A stretch of 64,000 bases of DNA from Nitrososphaerota archaeon. GTDB taxonomy: Archaea > Thermoproteota > Nitrososphaeria > Nitrososphaerales > Nitrosopumilaceae. Where the stretch lies: assembly GCA_022573895.1 (NCBI GenBank), contig JACZTB010000003.1, positions 1-64,000 on the forward strand, read 5' to 3'. Under the pieces are notes generated by a model, which worked only from the letters and a program-made list of their open reading frames with translations, had not been told where the DNA came from and did not search any database. The translations under genes were made by a program, and so were the position numbers. Of this stretch, positions 24,399 to 33,189 are shown piece by piece (positions within the stretch are counted from its first letter, which is position 1; each line of letters begins with the position of its first letter).

Positions 24399-25280
24399 AT
24401 GAACAACCGTACGTCGTTCGCGCTACTAGCAGTTTTGACTGCAGTCAGTACTTTAGCCATGTCATCAGCATATGCTATTGGACATGATCAGGCAGCAGGT
24501 GTTATGAACCCTGAAGATGCTAAAGCACTAGCAAATAAGATGTTGCTTGAAGCTATTCCAGTATCTGTTTGGACAGATAAAACAGATTATGGCCACAATG
24601 ACATGATTATGGTAAAAGGCCATGTAGCAAATGTATCTGGAAATGTAATTACACTTACTGTTTTTAGTCCACTAAACTCCATTGTTACAATTGCTCAATT
24701 TAACGTAGCAGAAGATGGTAGTTTTGAAACTACTTTAAACACAGCAGGTGCACTGTGGAAATATGACGGTACCTATATTATAAAAGTAAATTATGGCAGT
24801 CCTGAAAAAAGTAACAAAGTAAAAGTTGAACTAACTGGCGGAGTTACATTCACACCAGACTTTTCAACACCAACAACAGACAAACAATGTAGTGCTAATG
24901 AAATATCTGCAGATGGTCATTGTATACCATACAGCATTTCAGGTGGAATGGTAATTAGTGCAACTCTCAATACGGATGAAAATTCAATTATCATTAACAT
25001 CGACGCTGAAGATGATGGAATACTAACAGTATCCCCATCAAAAACAGTCCAAGATGGTATCTTCATGGTACTGGTTGATGGAGAAGAATGGGATGATGTT
25101 GAAATTGTTGGAAATGAGGTAACAGTCATGTTCCCAGCAGGCACTGAACAAATTCAAATTATTGGTACCTTCGTGATTCCAGAGTTTGGTACAATTGCAG
25201 CCATGATTTTAGCAGTAGCAATTATCTCAATAATTGTAATATCTGCAAAGTCAAGACTTAGCATCATACCAAGATACTAA
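24399..25280 (+). CDS. PEFG-CTERM exported surface protein (tandem copy 3)
   Basis: 293 residues. After the signal peptide (about residues 1-27, SAYA) there is a module with WTDKTDYGHNDMIMVKGHVA and AEDGSFETTLNTAGALWKYD, then a short Cys-containing loop (KQCSANEISADGHCIPY) that could form a disulfide, then an acidic domain with DAEDDGILTVSPSKT and MVLVDGEEWDDVEI like that of copy 1. The PEFG signal and basic tail are the same as in copies 1 and 2. Probably a cell-surface protein held by the sorted C-terminus. Function unknown. Confidence 0.85.
   Translation: MNNRTSFALLAVLTAVSTLAMSSAYAIGHDQAAGVMNPEDAKALANKMLLEAIPVSVWTDKTDYGHNDMIMVKGHVANVSGNVITLTVFSPLNSIVTIAQFNVAEDGSFETTLNTAGALWKYDGTYIIKVNYGSPEKSNKVKVELTGGVTFTPDFSTPTTDKQCSANEISADGHCIPYSISGGMVISATLNTDENSIIINIDAEDDGILTVSPSKTVQDGIFMVLVDGEEWDDVEIVGNEVTVMFPAGTEQIQIIGTFVIPEFGTIAAMILAVAIISIIVISAKSRLSIIPRY
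25176..25280 (+). repeat. Homogenised 105-bp gene end, copy 3
   Basis: Differs from copy 1 (23312-23416) at two positions. Confidence 0.9.
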
Positions 25281-25289
25281 AATCACAAC

Positions 25290-25310
25290 TTTTTTCATTT
25301 TTTCATTTTT
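25290..25310 (+). terminator. T-rich terminator after PEFG copy 3
   Basis: Three T runs separated by CA, just downstream of the stop codon. Confidence 0.45.
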
Positions 25311-25349
25311 GATAGTAAAGGAAATATACAAACATGTATTTGAAAACTT

Positions 25350-26153
25350 GTGGAAATCAGAATATTTTATGGTTTGATATCTTTACTAATAATTTCTACT
25401 GGAACAATTTTTGCACAAGGACCTCTAATTAATGTTCAGACAAATAATAGTAATTATAATGAGGGGGACATAGTTGTAGTTTCAGGAAAAGTTACTACGA
25501 TTATAGGTAATACACCTGTTACATTGCAGCTCTTTATCGAAGGAAGTCTAGTAGATATTGCACAAATTACAGTTGCGCAAGATGGAAGTTATTCACATAC
25601 AATAATTGCAGAAGGTCAATTATGGAAGAAGACAGGGGATTACTTGATTAGAGTTTCATATGGAGAAGGAAATATTGCAGAGACTGAATTTAGTTTTACA
25701 CCAAAATCAGAGTTAATTGAAACTACAACCATTTTTGAAGTAAATGCAGGAAATTATGGAACATTTGATGTAGAGTACACCATTAAAGGAGGTACCATTA
25801 AAAACATGATAGTTGATTCCAATATTTTTGCAATAATAGTACAAATCGAGTCAACAGATAGAGGAACCGTTTCATTAGATTTACCCAGAGAATTCATAGG
25901 TGCTGAAAAACAAGATGGTAAAGATGATACTTTCATAATTCTGATTGATGGAATAGAAGTTGCATATCAAGAATCAGTAGTGCATTCAGATTCCAGAGTA
26001 ATAACAATTAATTTTGAAGAAGGAGATTCAGATATTGAAATTATTGGAACTTATGTTATTCCAGAATTTGGTACTATTGCAATGATAATTCTGATTGTAG
26101 GCATCATGACAGTAATTCTAGTATCTAGAAATAAATTTCAAATTAAGATTTAG
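25350..26153 (+). CDS. PEFG-CTERM exported surface protein (tandem copy 4, diverged tail)
   Basis: 267 residues, start GTG at 25350. The signal peptide ends near FAQG; the module has TNNSNYNEGDIVVVSGKVTT and AQDGSYSHTIIAEGQLWKK; the acidic domain has STDRGTVSLDLPREF and DDTFIILIDGIEV, aligning with copy 1 in order and length. The PEFG signal is kept (VIPEFGTIAMIILIVGIMTV) but the membrane segment and the tail (SRNKFQIKI) differ from copies 1-3, so this copy escaped the homogenisation. Its stop shares four bases with that of the convergent cysteine desulfurase. Confidence 0.85.
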   Translation: MEIRIFYGLISLLIISTGTIFAQGPLINVQTNNSNYNEGDIVVVSGKVTTIIGNTPVTLQLFIEGSLVDIAQITVAQDGSYSHTIIAEGQLWKKTGDYLIRVSYGEGNIAETEFSFTPKSELIETTTIFEVNAGNYGTFDVEYTIKGGTIKNMIVDSNIFAIIVQIESTDRGTVSLDLPREFIGAEKQDGKDDTFIILIDGIEVAYQESVVHSDSRVITINFEEGDSDIEIIGTYVIPEFGTIAMIILIVGIMTVILVSRNKFQIKI

Positions 26154-27319
26154 TTTTTTGAAACAAAAGAATATTTTTCTTTATAAGGAGAAACTGAACG
26201 AAGTTCTTTAACTACTTTTTTGAGAACATCAACTGTTTGTTCAATTTCTTTTTGATCATTAAAAATTCCAATTGTCAATCGTAAGGAACCTGTGATTTGT
26301 TCATGTGAAAAACCCATTGCTTGTAAAACATGTGAGGCTTTTTGTGTATTTACAGAACATGCAGAACCGGTGGATGCTGCAATTCCATACTCATCAAGTT
26401 TGATTATAAGATCCTCACCATTGACACCAAAGAATGTAAAATGAGCATTGTGTGGTAATCTAGATTGAGAATGGCCATTCAAAATTACTTCAGGAATTTC
26501 ATTTAGTACTTTTTCAATTAAGGTGTCTCGCAGTTTTTTCATTTGAGAGATATTTTCATTTAAATTATTTTTTGCAATTTCACATGCCTTTCCAAATCCA
26601 ACAATACTTGCAACATTTTCGGTTCCAGAACGCAATCCACGTTCTTGACCTCCACCTAAAATTACAGGTTCAACATCAATGCCGTTTTTGATATATAATG
26701 CACCTACCCCCTTAGGACCATAGAGTTTGTGAGAGGAAATAGAGAGTAAATCTATGTCTAATTCTTTGACATCAATTGGAATTTTACCAACTGCTTGTAT
26801 AGCATCAGTATGAAAGGGAACTTTATGCTCATTGCATATTTTGACAATTTCAGAAATTGGTTGGATTGTACCCACTTCGTTATTTCCAAACATTATTGAA
26901 ACAAGACTAGTTTTTTCAGAAATATGATTTTTCAGTTCTGAGCATTCTATCATACCAAACCGATTAACTGGAAGATAATCAACATCAAACCCATTTTGGG
27001 CTAATTTTTTACAGGGTTCTAAAATTGCATCATGTTCAATAGAAGATGTGATGATTTGTCCAGAGGAATTTTTCATAACAATTCCTCTTAATGCAATATT
27101 GTTTGATTCAGTACCACCAGATGTGAAGAAAATTTCAGAAGGTTCTGCATTGATTAGAGATGCAATTTGTTTTCTGGCTTTTTCAATTGCCTTGCGAGTT
27201 AATCTACCATAACGATGTAGAGATGACGGATTTCCATATTGTTCTTTTAGATAAGGTAACATTGAATTCAAAACATCTTCATGAATTTGAGTTGATGCTG
27301 CATTATCCAGATAAATCAA
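26150..27319 (-). CDS. iscS: Cysteine desulfurase (IscS/NifS type)
   Basis: 389 residues, fold-type I PLP enzyme that takes sulfur from cysteine. YLDNAAST at the start, TSGGTESNN near residue 70, the PLP lysine K198 in SSHKLYGPKG, SGTENV near 232 and the mobile catalytic C321 in STGSACSVNTQKAS. It starts four bases inside the end of larE, so translation is coupled; the operon is larC-larE-iscS. This suggests it supplies sulfur to LarE, and it may also serve Fe-S cluster or tRNA thiolation. Confidence 0.95.
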   Translation of the reverse strand: MIYLDNAASTQIHEDVLNSMLPYLKEQYGNPSSLHRYGRLTRKAIEKARKQIASLINAEPSEIFFTSGGTESNNIALRGIVMKNSSGQIITSSIEHDAILEPCKKLAQNGFDVDYLPVNRFGMIECSELKNHISEKTSLVSIMFGNNEVGTIQPISEIVKICNEHKVPFHTDAIQAVGKIPIDVKELDIDLLSISSHKLYGPKGVGALYIKNGIDVEPVILGGGQERGLRSGTENVASIVGFGKACEIAKNNLNENISQMKKLRDTLIEKVLNEIPEVILNGHSQSRLPHNAHFTFFGVNGEDLIIKLDEYGIAASTGSACSVNTQKASHVLQAMGFSHEQITGSLRLTIGIFNDQKEIEQTVDVLKKVVKELRSVSPYKEKYSFVSKN

Positions 27320-28113
27320 TCTGTAATCACATTAATTTTTCCTGGTTTATATCCGTCCTGATCAATTTCAACTGCAGAAAATCCAATCATCTTTAACTTT
27401 TCAGTAATTTTACTCAAAATATCATCGTTAAATAATGATACCAGAACTTTGTCAACTTCAATTTTTGCACTACCATTGAGATCTCGAACTCTAACTTGTT
27501 TTACATTTGTAATTTGTTTAACAATTGTTTCTCCAAATTCTATTCTAGTTAGTTTCTCAGCAGTAACTCTTTGTCCCCAAGGAATCCTTGATGCCAAACA
27601 TGAGTTTGATGGTTTATCATATACAGATAATCCTACAGATTTTGCACATTCTCTGACTTGTAATTTTGAAAAGTTTGTTTCTACAAGTGGGCTCTTGATA
27701 CCATTTTGTTTTAAAGCTTCAATTCCAGGTCTATAATCACCTAAATCATCCAGATTGGTTCCATCAACTATTACTCTAACATTGTGTTCCTTGGCCAATA
27801 CAACCAAATGATCTCCTAATTCCATCCTACAATGAAAACATCGGTTAGAATCATTTTTGGTAAATTCTTCATTTTCAAGTTCATTATAGTCCAAAAAGAG
27901 TTGTTTTATTCCTATCTCTCTGCATGTTTGTTTGGCAGAATGAAGTTCTTCCTCAGACAGAGTTTTGTAATCAGCAGTAACTGCAATTGCTGAATTCCCT
28001 AATTTTTGAAAAGCAGCATATGCAACAAGTGCACTATCAACACCACCTGAAAGTGCAACCATTACTTTGTTTTTGGATTCAAACCAATTTACTAGCTCAT
28101 CCAGTTTTGTCAT
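27316..28113 (-). CDS. larE: LarE-type sulfur transferase for nickel-pincer cofactor
   Basis: 265 residues. The PP-loop ATP-binding motif SGGVDS is at 22-27, then the LarE hallmarks NRCFHCRMELGDHL (C92, C95), DGTNLDDLGDYRPG (118-130) and KPSNSCLASRIPWG (C172). LarE adenylates the pyridine dicarboxylate mononucleotide and inserts sulfur to make thiocarboxylates. The single-Cys LarE of Lactiplantibacillus plantarum sacrifices its own sulfur, while LarE with three Cys as here is reported to hold a [4Fe-4S] cluster in Thermotoga maritima. Overlaps by four bases with both larC and iscS. Confidence 0.9.
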   Translation of the reverse strand: MTKLDELVNWFESKNKVMVALSGGVDSALVAYAAFQKLGNSAIAVTADYKTLSEEELHSAKQTCREIGIKQLFLDYNELENEEFTKNDSNRCFHCRMELGDHLVVLAKEHNVRVIVDGTNLDDLGDYRPGIEALKQNGIKSPLVETNFSKLQVRECAKSVGLSVYDKPSNSCLASRIPWGQRVTAEKLTRIEFGETIVKQITNVKQVRVRDLNGSAKIEVDKVLVSLFNDDILSKITEKLKMIGFSAVEIDQDGYKPGKINVITD

Positions 28114-29336
28114 TGTAAATCCTCTAGTTTTTCAATTTCTTTTCTTAATAATGTATCAGTTGCTTTAATTGATTTGTCAATTGTGTTAGAGACATTTTTC
28201 AAGTCATCAAATTCTATTTTAAAATCAGTTTTTCCTTTAAAGAAGGATTTTTTGTAATTTATTTGAAAAGATTTACCATTCAAAGTTACAGAAACAGTAT
28301 TAATTGTTCTAGGAACAATGAATCGATTAGACTCAGAAATTCGAATTCCCAAGGTACCAGTTTCAAGTACTAAGATATCAACTATTTTTTCGACATTTTC
28401 ATCACTACAAATTACAGATACAAGATTTGTAGGTCTTCCTTTCTTAGTAATTCCATGATAAATTGAAACGTCTTTTGCACCGTTTTCCATAATTTTTTCA
28501 ATTAGATTTCCCAGAATTTCTCCTGAAACGTCATCCACATTTGTTTCAAGGATCTTAACTGAATCAATATCAAAATTATTTCCAGAACCTCGAACAATTT
28601 TCAAAACATTTGAAAAAGTTTCAAAATCTTTTTTTCCTGCACCATAGCCAATTGAGGTTATTTTCATGGAAGGATAATACTCGACAGAATTATTGGTTAG
28701 ATTTACTAAAATACAAGCACCGGTAGGAGTAGTAAGTTCTTCATTTGCAGAATTTCCTTTAATAATTAAATTTGAGTTTTTGAAAATTTCAAGAATTGCG
28801 CTAGCTGGATTTGACATGGTTCCATGCGAAAAAGTTACATTACCACCACCAACTGAGATAGGCAAACAAAGAAATTTTTCGTCAAATAATTCTAAATCTT
28901 CTAAAGCAATTGTAATGCCAACAATATCTACAAGTGTGTCAATACCAGATGCTTCATGAAAGTGAACAGAATCTTCAGGAATTCCGTGGATTTTAGATTC
29001 GGAAGAAATAAGAGTGTTAATACAAGACACCGAAAAGATTTTTGCTTTCTCTGAAAGTCCAATAGATTGAATAGAATCAGTAATTGCCTTTTTAATTTCT
29101 GAGCCTTTTCTTTCGTGAACATCTTCTTCAATTTCTAAAATTAATTGAACAGCTTGAATTCCATGTTTTTGAATTTTTTGAAAATCAATTTTTTTAATTG
29201 ATGAATTTGAGAAAAATTTTTCTGATTGTTTAACACCGCCAATTATCTTATTTTTATCAGCACCTAAATCCACCAGAGAACAAAGAAGCATATCGCCAGA
29301 TATACCCGCAATCTGTGGATCAATTACAACAACCAT
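28110..29336 (-). CDS. larC: LarC nickel insertase for nickel-pincer cofactor
   Basis: 408 residues, one unbroken frame (in L. plantarum the gene is read as larC1 plus larC2 by frameshift). N-terminal VVVIDPQIAGISGDMLLCSL, the HFHEAS segment (residue ~130) that binds metal, TTPTGA near 215, and C-terminal ILETNVDDVSGEILGNLIEK with KKGRPTNLVSVIC. LarC inserts nickel into the P2TMN precursor in a CTP-dependent step. A TATA box at 29358-29367 gives a leaderless mRNA. First gene of larC-larE-iscS, divergent from mdh-larB. Confidence 0.92.
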   Translation of the reverse strand: MVVVIDPQIAGISGDMLLCSLVDLGADKNKIIGGVKQSEKFFSNSSIKKIDFQKIQKHGIQAVQLILEIEEDVHERKGSEIKKAITDSIQSIGLSEKAKIFSVSCINTLISSESKIHGIPEDSVHFHEASGIDTLVDIVGITIALEDLELFDEKFLCLPISVGGGNVTFSHGTMSNPASAILEIFKNSNLIIKGNSANEELTTPTGACILVNLTNNSVEYYPSMKITSIGYGAGKKDFETFSNVLKIVRGSGNNFDIDSVKILETNVDDVSGEILGNLIEKIMENGAKDVSIYHGITKKGRPTNLVSVICSDENVEKIVDILVLETGTLGIRISESNRFIVPRTINTVSVTLNGKSFQINYKKSFFKGKTDFKIEFDDLKNVSNTIDKSIKATDTLLRKEIEKLEDLQ

Positions 29337-29357
29337 TGATTAAAAATTATCAAAAAT

Positions 29358-29367
29358 ACTTATAAAT
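29358..29367 (-). promoter_or_regulatory. TATA box of larC-larE-iscS
   Basis: ATTTATAAGT on the minus strand, centred about 26 bases before the larC ATG at 29336, so the mRNA should be leaderless. Confidence 0.6.
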
Positions 29368-29394
29368 TCGCCTAATAGGTGATGAATTTCATTA

Positions 29395-29406
29395 GATTTA
29401 ATTATT
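29395..29406 (+). promoter_or_regulatory. TATA-like element of mdh
   Basis: GATTTAATTATT centred near 29400, 26 bases before the ATG at 29427. It supports that start rather than the GTG at 29418. Confidence 0.4.
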
Positions 29407-29426
29407 GAAAATCAACAGTGCTTTTC

Positions 29427-30341
29427 ATGATTACTATAATAGGTTCAGGTAAAGTAGGTGTAAGTGCTGCATTTTTCTCTGCATTAAAGCGATTAGATGA
29501 TCAAATTTTGTTACTAGATGTTATTGAAGGACTACCACAAGGAGAAGCAATGGATATCAACCACATGTTATCAGAACAAGGAATTGATGTTGAGGTAAAA
29601 GGTTCTAATGATTATGCAGATATGAAAGGTTCAAACGTTGTTGTAGTTGTTGCAGGTTCTGGAAGAAAACCAGGAATGACAAGAATGGATCTTTTGAAGA
29701 TTAATACATCAATTGTAAAAAGTGTAGTTGAGAATATCAAAAAATATGCTGATGACTCTATGATAATTCCAGTTACAAATCCACTCGATCCAATGGCTTA
29801 CATCACTTACAAAGTCTCAGGATTTGATAGAAGTAGAACATTTGGAATGGGAGGAATGCTTGACTTGTCAAGGTTTAAACAATTTATTCATGAAGCAACA
29901 GGGCATTCTCGTGATTCTGTTAGAGCATTAGTAATTGGTGAACATGGAGAAAATATGTTACCATTACCAAGATTTTCGTCGGTTTCAGGTATTCCATTAT
30001 CATCTTTTCTTTCAAAAGAAAAATTGGATGAATTAGTTCTAAACACAAAACAAGTTGCAGCCAAAGTAATCGAATTAAAAGGTGCTACAATACATGCTCC
30101 AGGAAATGCAATTTCTGCAATTGTTGAATCAGTTGTAAGAGATAGAAAACAAGTCATTCCAGTTTCAACATATCTTGACGGAGAATACGGTCATTCTGAT
30201 GTTACAATTGGAGTTCCAGCGATTATTGGAAAGAAAGGTGTAGAAAAAATTATTGAGTTAGACCTAAATGATGAAGAAAAACAAGTCTTCGAAAAAGGAG
30301 TTAAGAGTATAAAAGGTGCCATCTCAGGTATTGAGATCTAA
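29427..30341 (+). CDS. mdh: Malate dehydrogenase (LDH/MDH family)
   Basis: 304 residues from the ATG at 29427. The NAD-binding [14 protein letters not shown], substrate loop [14 protein letters not shown] (Arg of the RKPGMTR motif marks malate rather than lactate as substrate), [14 protein letters not shown], and the catalytic His in [14 protein letters not shown] are all present. It oxidises malate to oxaloacetate, part of the central cycle. It is placed inside the nickel-pincer gene locus, 33 bases before larB, which hints at a link between the client racemase and a 2-hydroxyacid. Confidence 0.93.
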   Translation: MITIIGSGKVGVSAAFFSALKRLDDQILLLDVIEGLPQGEAMDINHMLSEQGIDVEVKGSNDYADMKGSNVVVVVAGSGRKPGMTRMDLLKINTSIVKSVVENIKKYADDSMIIPVTNPLDPMAYITYKVSGFDRSRTFGMGGMLDLSRFKQFIHEATGHSRDSVRALVIGEHGENMLPLPRFSSVSGIPLSSFLSKEKLDELVLNTKQVAAKVIELKGATIHAPGNAISAIVESVVRDRKQVIPVSTYLDGEYGHSDVTIGVPAIIGKKGVEKIIELDLNDEEKQVFEKGVKSIKGAISGIEI

Positions 30342-30374
30342 GCCTTTTTTTATCTAAACAAAGAAAAGCCATCA

Positions 30375-31148
30375 TTGGAAATTTATGAGATTTTAGAATC
30401 ATTAAAAGCTGGTAAAATTTCAGTCAATAATGCAAAAAAGCTACTTTCATTATATTCAATTGAAGAAGTAGAGGGATTTGCTAAAATTGATATCAACAGA
30501 AGAAAGAGAAGAGGCATTCCAGAAATAATTTTTGCAGAAACAAAAGAACTAGATGAAATTAAAAAAATTATTAAGAAAATTCTAGAAAAAACAAATTCAG
30601 TAATTGTTTCAAGGATTAAGAAAAAAGACTATCAAAAAATTATAATATTTGCAAAGAAACTAAAAGTCAAAATAAAGACTGGAAAAAATTCATCATCGTT
30701 GTTGTTATTTAAAAAACCTATTAAATTTCATGGGGGAAAAGTAGGGATACTTACTGCTGGTACATCAGATATTGGAGTAGCAGAGGAATCTAGGTTAATG
30801 TGTGAGGCAATGAACTGCAAATGCATTATAAGCTATGATGTAGGGATTGCAGGCATTCAGAGAGTATTCCCAATTTTAAAAGAAATGATAAAAGAAGATG
30901 TGGATTGTATTATAGTGGCTGCAGGAATGGAAGGAGCTTTAGCTACACTTGTTTCTACCTTGGTAGATATACCAATCATAGGAATTCCCATCTCTGCAGG
31001 ATACGGATATGGAGGAAAAGGCATAGCTGCACTTGCATCAATGCTTCAAAGTTGTTCATTAGGATTATCAGTGGTAAATATCGACAATGGGATTGCAGCT
31101 GGTGGAATTGCTGCAAATATTGCAAACAGAGCTATCAGAAAAAAATGA
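30375..31148 (+). CDS. larB: LarB carboxylase for nickel-pincer cofactor
   Basis: 257 residues with a TTG start. N-terminal helical part (MEIYEILESLKAGKIS), then a PurE-like domain: VGILTAGTSDIGVAEESRL near 130, DVGIAGIQRVFPIL, IIVAAGMEGALATLVSTLVD near 180, PISAGYGYGGKGIAALASML, and NIDNGIAAGGIAANIANR at the end. LarB carboxylates the pyridinium ring of NaAD and hydrolyses the phosphoanhydride, the first step of the cofactor route. It is the likely second gene of an mdh-larB transcript, with larC and larE on the other strand. LarA is not in the window. Confidence 0.9.
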   Translation: MEIYEILESLKAGKISVNNAKKLLSLYSIEEVEGFAKIDINRRKRRGIPEIIFAETKELDEIKKIIKKILEKTNSVIVSRIKKKDYQKIIIFAKKLKVKIKTGKNSSSLLLFKKPIKFHGGKVGILTAGTSDIGVAEESRLMCEAMNCKCIISYDVGIAGIQRVFPILKEMIKEDVDCIIVAAGMEGALATLVSTLVDIPIIGIPISAGYGYGGKGIAALASMLQSCSLGLSVVNIDNGIAAGGIAANIANRAIRKK

Positions 31149-31234
31149 AAAAATGATTTAATTAAAATTTACAAATGAATTGTACAAATCATCCTCGTAA
31201 ATGATATATAGCATACTTTAACGAAGTTTTGTAG

Positions 31235-32815
31235 TTGGCTGGCAAACGAATTGTACTTACTGCTGATCGTAGTTTAATGACAAATTATAGAGGAAACTTT
31301 CTGTATGGATTTATTGCATGTGGGCCATATGAAGTTCTTCCTGAATGGGTTTTTGACAAAGTTTTCTGTCCTTCAGTTGAAACGGATCCTATTACAGGAG
31401 AAGTGAAAGTTGCTCAAGTAGGATTAAGAAGAGTAGAAAGTTCATTACTTGAAGGCGGATACAAAAGAGAGGATGTATTTCTTGCACATCCTGAAATGTT
31501 ACACAAATCCATTGGACCAGATACCAAAGTTGTAGGAATAAATGTAATGGATCCGCTAGGTATGGCTCCAGTTACAACAACAATGTCACCAGAAAAATTA
31601 TCCTATATTGCAATGAAATTCAAAAAAATGTGTGCCAGTATTATTCAACTCAAAAAGAAATACGATTTCAAAGTTGTAGTAGGAGGTAATGGAGCATGGG
31701 AGTTAGCTAAATCCGACAGAATGAAAATTCACGGAATTGACACAGTAGTTGTAGGTGAAGCCGACGAATTAGCAATAGACTTGTTTCAAGATCTAGAGAA
31801 AGGAGATGCGCCAGAACTGATGCATTGTTTTGTTAGAAACCTTGAAAATATTCCAGTTATTCAAGGTCCTACAATCAATTCTTTGATTGAGGCAATGAGA
31901 GGGTGTGGAAGAGGGTGTGACTTTTGTGACGTAAATAAAAGATCAAAGAAAGATCTCCCATTAGAAAGATTGCAACATGAAGCAAAAATTAACTTAGATT
32001 ATGGATTTGATTCAATTTGGTTACATTCAGATGAAATGTTGCTTTATGGATGTGACAATAAAGACTTTGTTCCAAATAGAGATGTCATCACCGACTTGTG
32101 GAAAGGGCTCAAAGGGTTAGGAGCAAACTTTATTGGAACTACACATATGACATTCTCAGGAGTTGCAGCAGATCCTACATTAATACAACAAATTTCACAT
32201 ATCAATAAACAAGATGAAACAGGAAGATGGCTTGCAACAAATTTGGGAATTGAAACAGTAGCACCTGCATTAGTAAAGAAGCATCTTGGTGTTAAAACAA
32301 AACCATTTTCTCCTGAAGAGTGGGGAAGTGTTGTAATGGAAGGTGCAAAAATTCTAAATAAAAATCACTGGTTCCCAGCTGCCACAATCATCATTGGTTG
32401 GCCTGATGAAACTCCAGAGGACAATCAGTATACTATTGATATGCTTAAAGACTTTAGAGAGATGAACTTTAGAGGGCTAGTAGCACCATTACTTTATCAG
32501 GATTTTAGTGAAAAGAATTCAATGCACTTTGGAAACATGAATGAAGCACAATTCACTCTATTTTGGAAATGTTGGGAACATAATCTACGTGTCATTAATG
32601 ATATCATTCCAATTATTCTCAGAAACAAGTCCTATGGCCCACCAATGAAGATATTCATGTACGGAATTCTCAAAGCAGGAACTTGGGCAATTATGAGATA
32701 TCTTAGAGGGCTGTGTAAAGATCTCTTTAACGGAAGAACACCAGAGGAGATTATGGACAAATATGCAAGAAGTTTATCAGTATCTGCTCCTAAAATTCAA
32801 ATCAAGAAATTATAA
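31235..32815 (+). CDS. B12-binding-type radical SAM protein
   Basis: 526 residues with TTG start. The N-terminal ~200 residues look like a cobalamin-binding-type Rossmann domain (VVGGNGAWELAKSDR and VVVGEADELAIDL). The radical SAM cluster motif C224-G-R-G-C228-D-F-C231 is a CxxxCxxC type, followed by a TIM-barrel part (DSIWLHSDEMLLYG ... TIIIGWPDETPEDN). The C-terminal 100 residues contain a likely membrane-associated helical part. Such enzymes methylate or alkylate unreactive carbons; archaeal members include the GDGT ring synthases GrsA/GrsB and the tetraether synthase, so a lipid role is possible in an organism that makes crenarchaeol. That role is inference only. Confidence 0.8.
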   Translation: MAGKRIVLTADRSLMTNYRGNFLYGFIACGPYEVLPEWVFDKVFCPSVETDPITGEVKVAQVGLRRVESSLLEGGYKREDVFLAHPEMLHKSIGPDTKVVGINVMDPLGMAPVTTTMSPEKLSYIAMKFKKMCASIIQLKKKYDFKVVVGGNGAWELAKSDRMKIHGIDTVVVGEADELAIDLFQDLEKGDAPELMHCFVRNLENIPVIQGPTINSLIEAMRGCGRGCDFCDVNKRSKKDLPLERLQHEAKINLDYGFDSIWLHSDEMLLYGCDNKDFVPNRDVITDLWKGLKGLGANFIGTTHMTFSGVAADPTLIQQISHINKQDETGRWLATNLGIETVAPALVKKHLGVKTKPFSPEEWGSVVMEGAKILNKNHWFPAATIIIGWPDETPEDNQYTIDMLKDFREMNFRGLVAPLLYQDFSEKNSMHFGNMNEAQFTLFWKCWEHNLRVINDIIPIILRNKSYGPPMKIFMYGILKAGTWAIMRYLRGLCKDLFNGRTPEEIMDKYARSLSVSAPKIQIKKL

Positions 32816-33133
32816 ATTTTGAAGAGCAACATCTGCAATAGTATTTCGTTTTGGTGTTAGAGAGACAAAGTAAAATTTATCTGCTCTTTCAATACTCTTA
32901 ACTTTTTTGTAAGACTTTGATGTAAGATCAAATTCATAGATTCCTGGGTCAAGTGAACCCTTGGCATAAATCATAAGATATGTCTCTCCAGTTATTGGAC
33001 TAAGCGGAATAAAGGACATTACATATCCTTTGTAAGAATTAGTTGGCATTGTATTTTTCATTGGAGGAGCAGCCGATGCCATATACATGAAGAGATCTTC
33101 TATTGTATCAAATTCTTCATACTCAACATGCAT
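32810..33133 (-). CDS. Small conserved-looking protein of unknown function
   Basis: 107 residues, MHVEYEEFDTIEDLFMYMAS ... PITGETYLMIYAKGSLDPG ... VADVALQNL-like end. A beta-rich pattern with a short helix near the N-terminus. No family that I recognise. Its 3' end overlaps the end of the convergent radical SAM gene by six bases. No signal peptide; probably cytoplasmic. Confidence 0.6.
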   Translation of the reverse strand: MHVEYEEFDTIEDLFMYMASAAPPMKNTMPTNSYKGYVMSFIPLSPITGETYLMIYAKGSLDPGIYEFDLTSKSYKKVKSIERADKFYFVSLTPKRNTIADVALQNL

Positions 33134-33189
33134 TAAGTAACATAATGTGTTTTAGTATAATAACCTACTAAAGAGAAAGTTGAAAGTAA

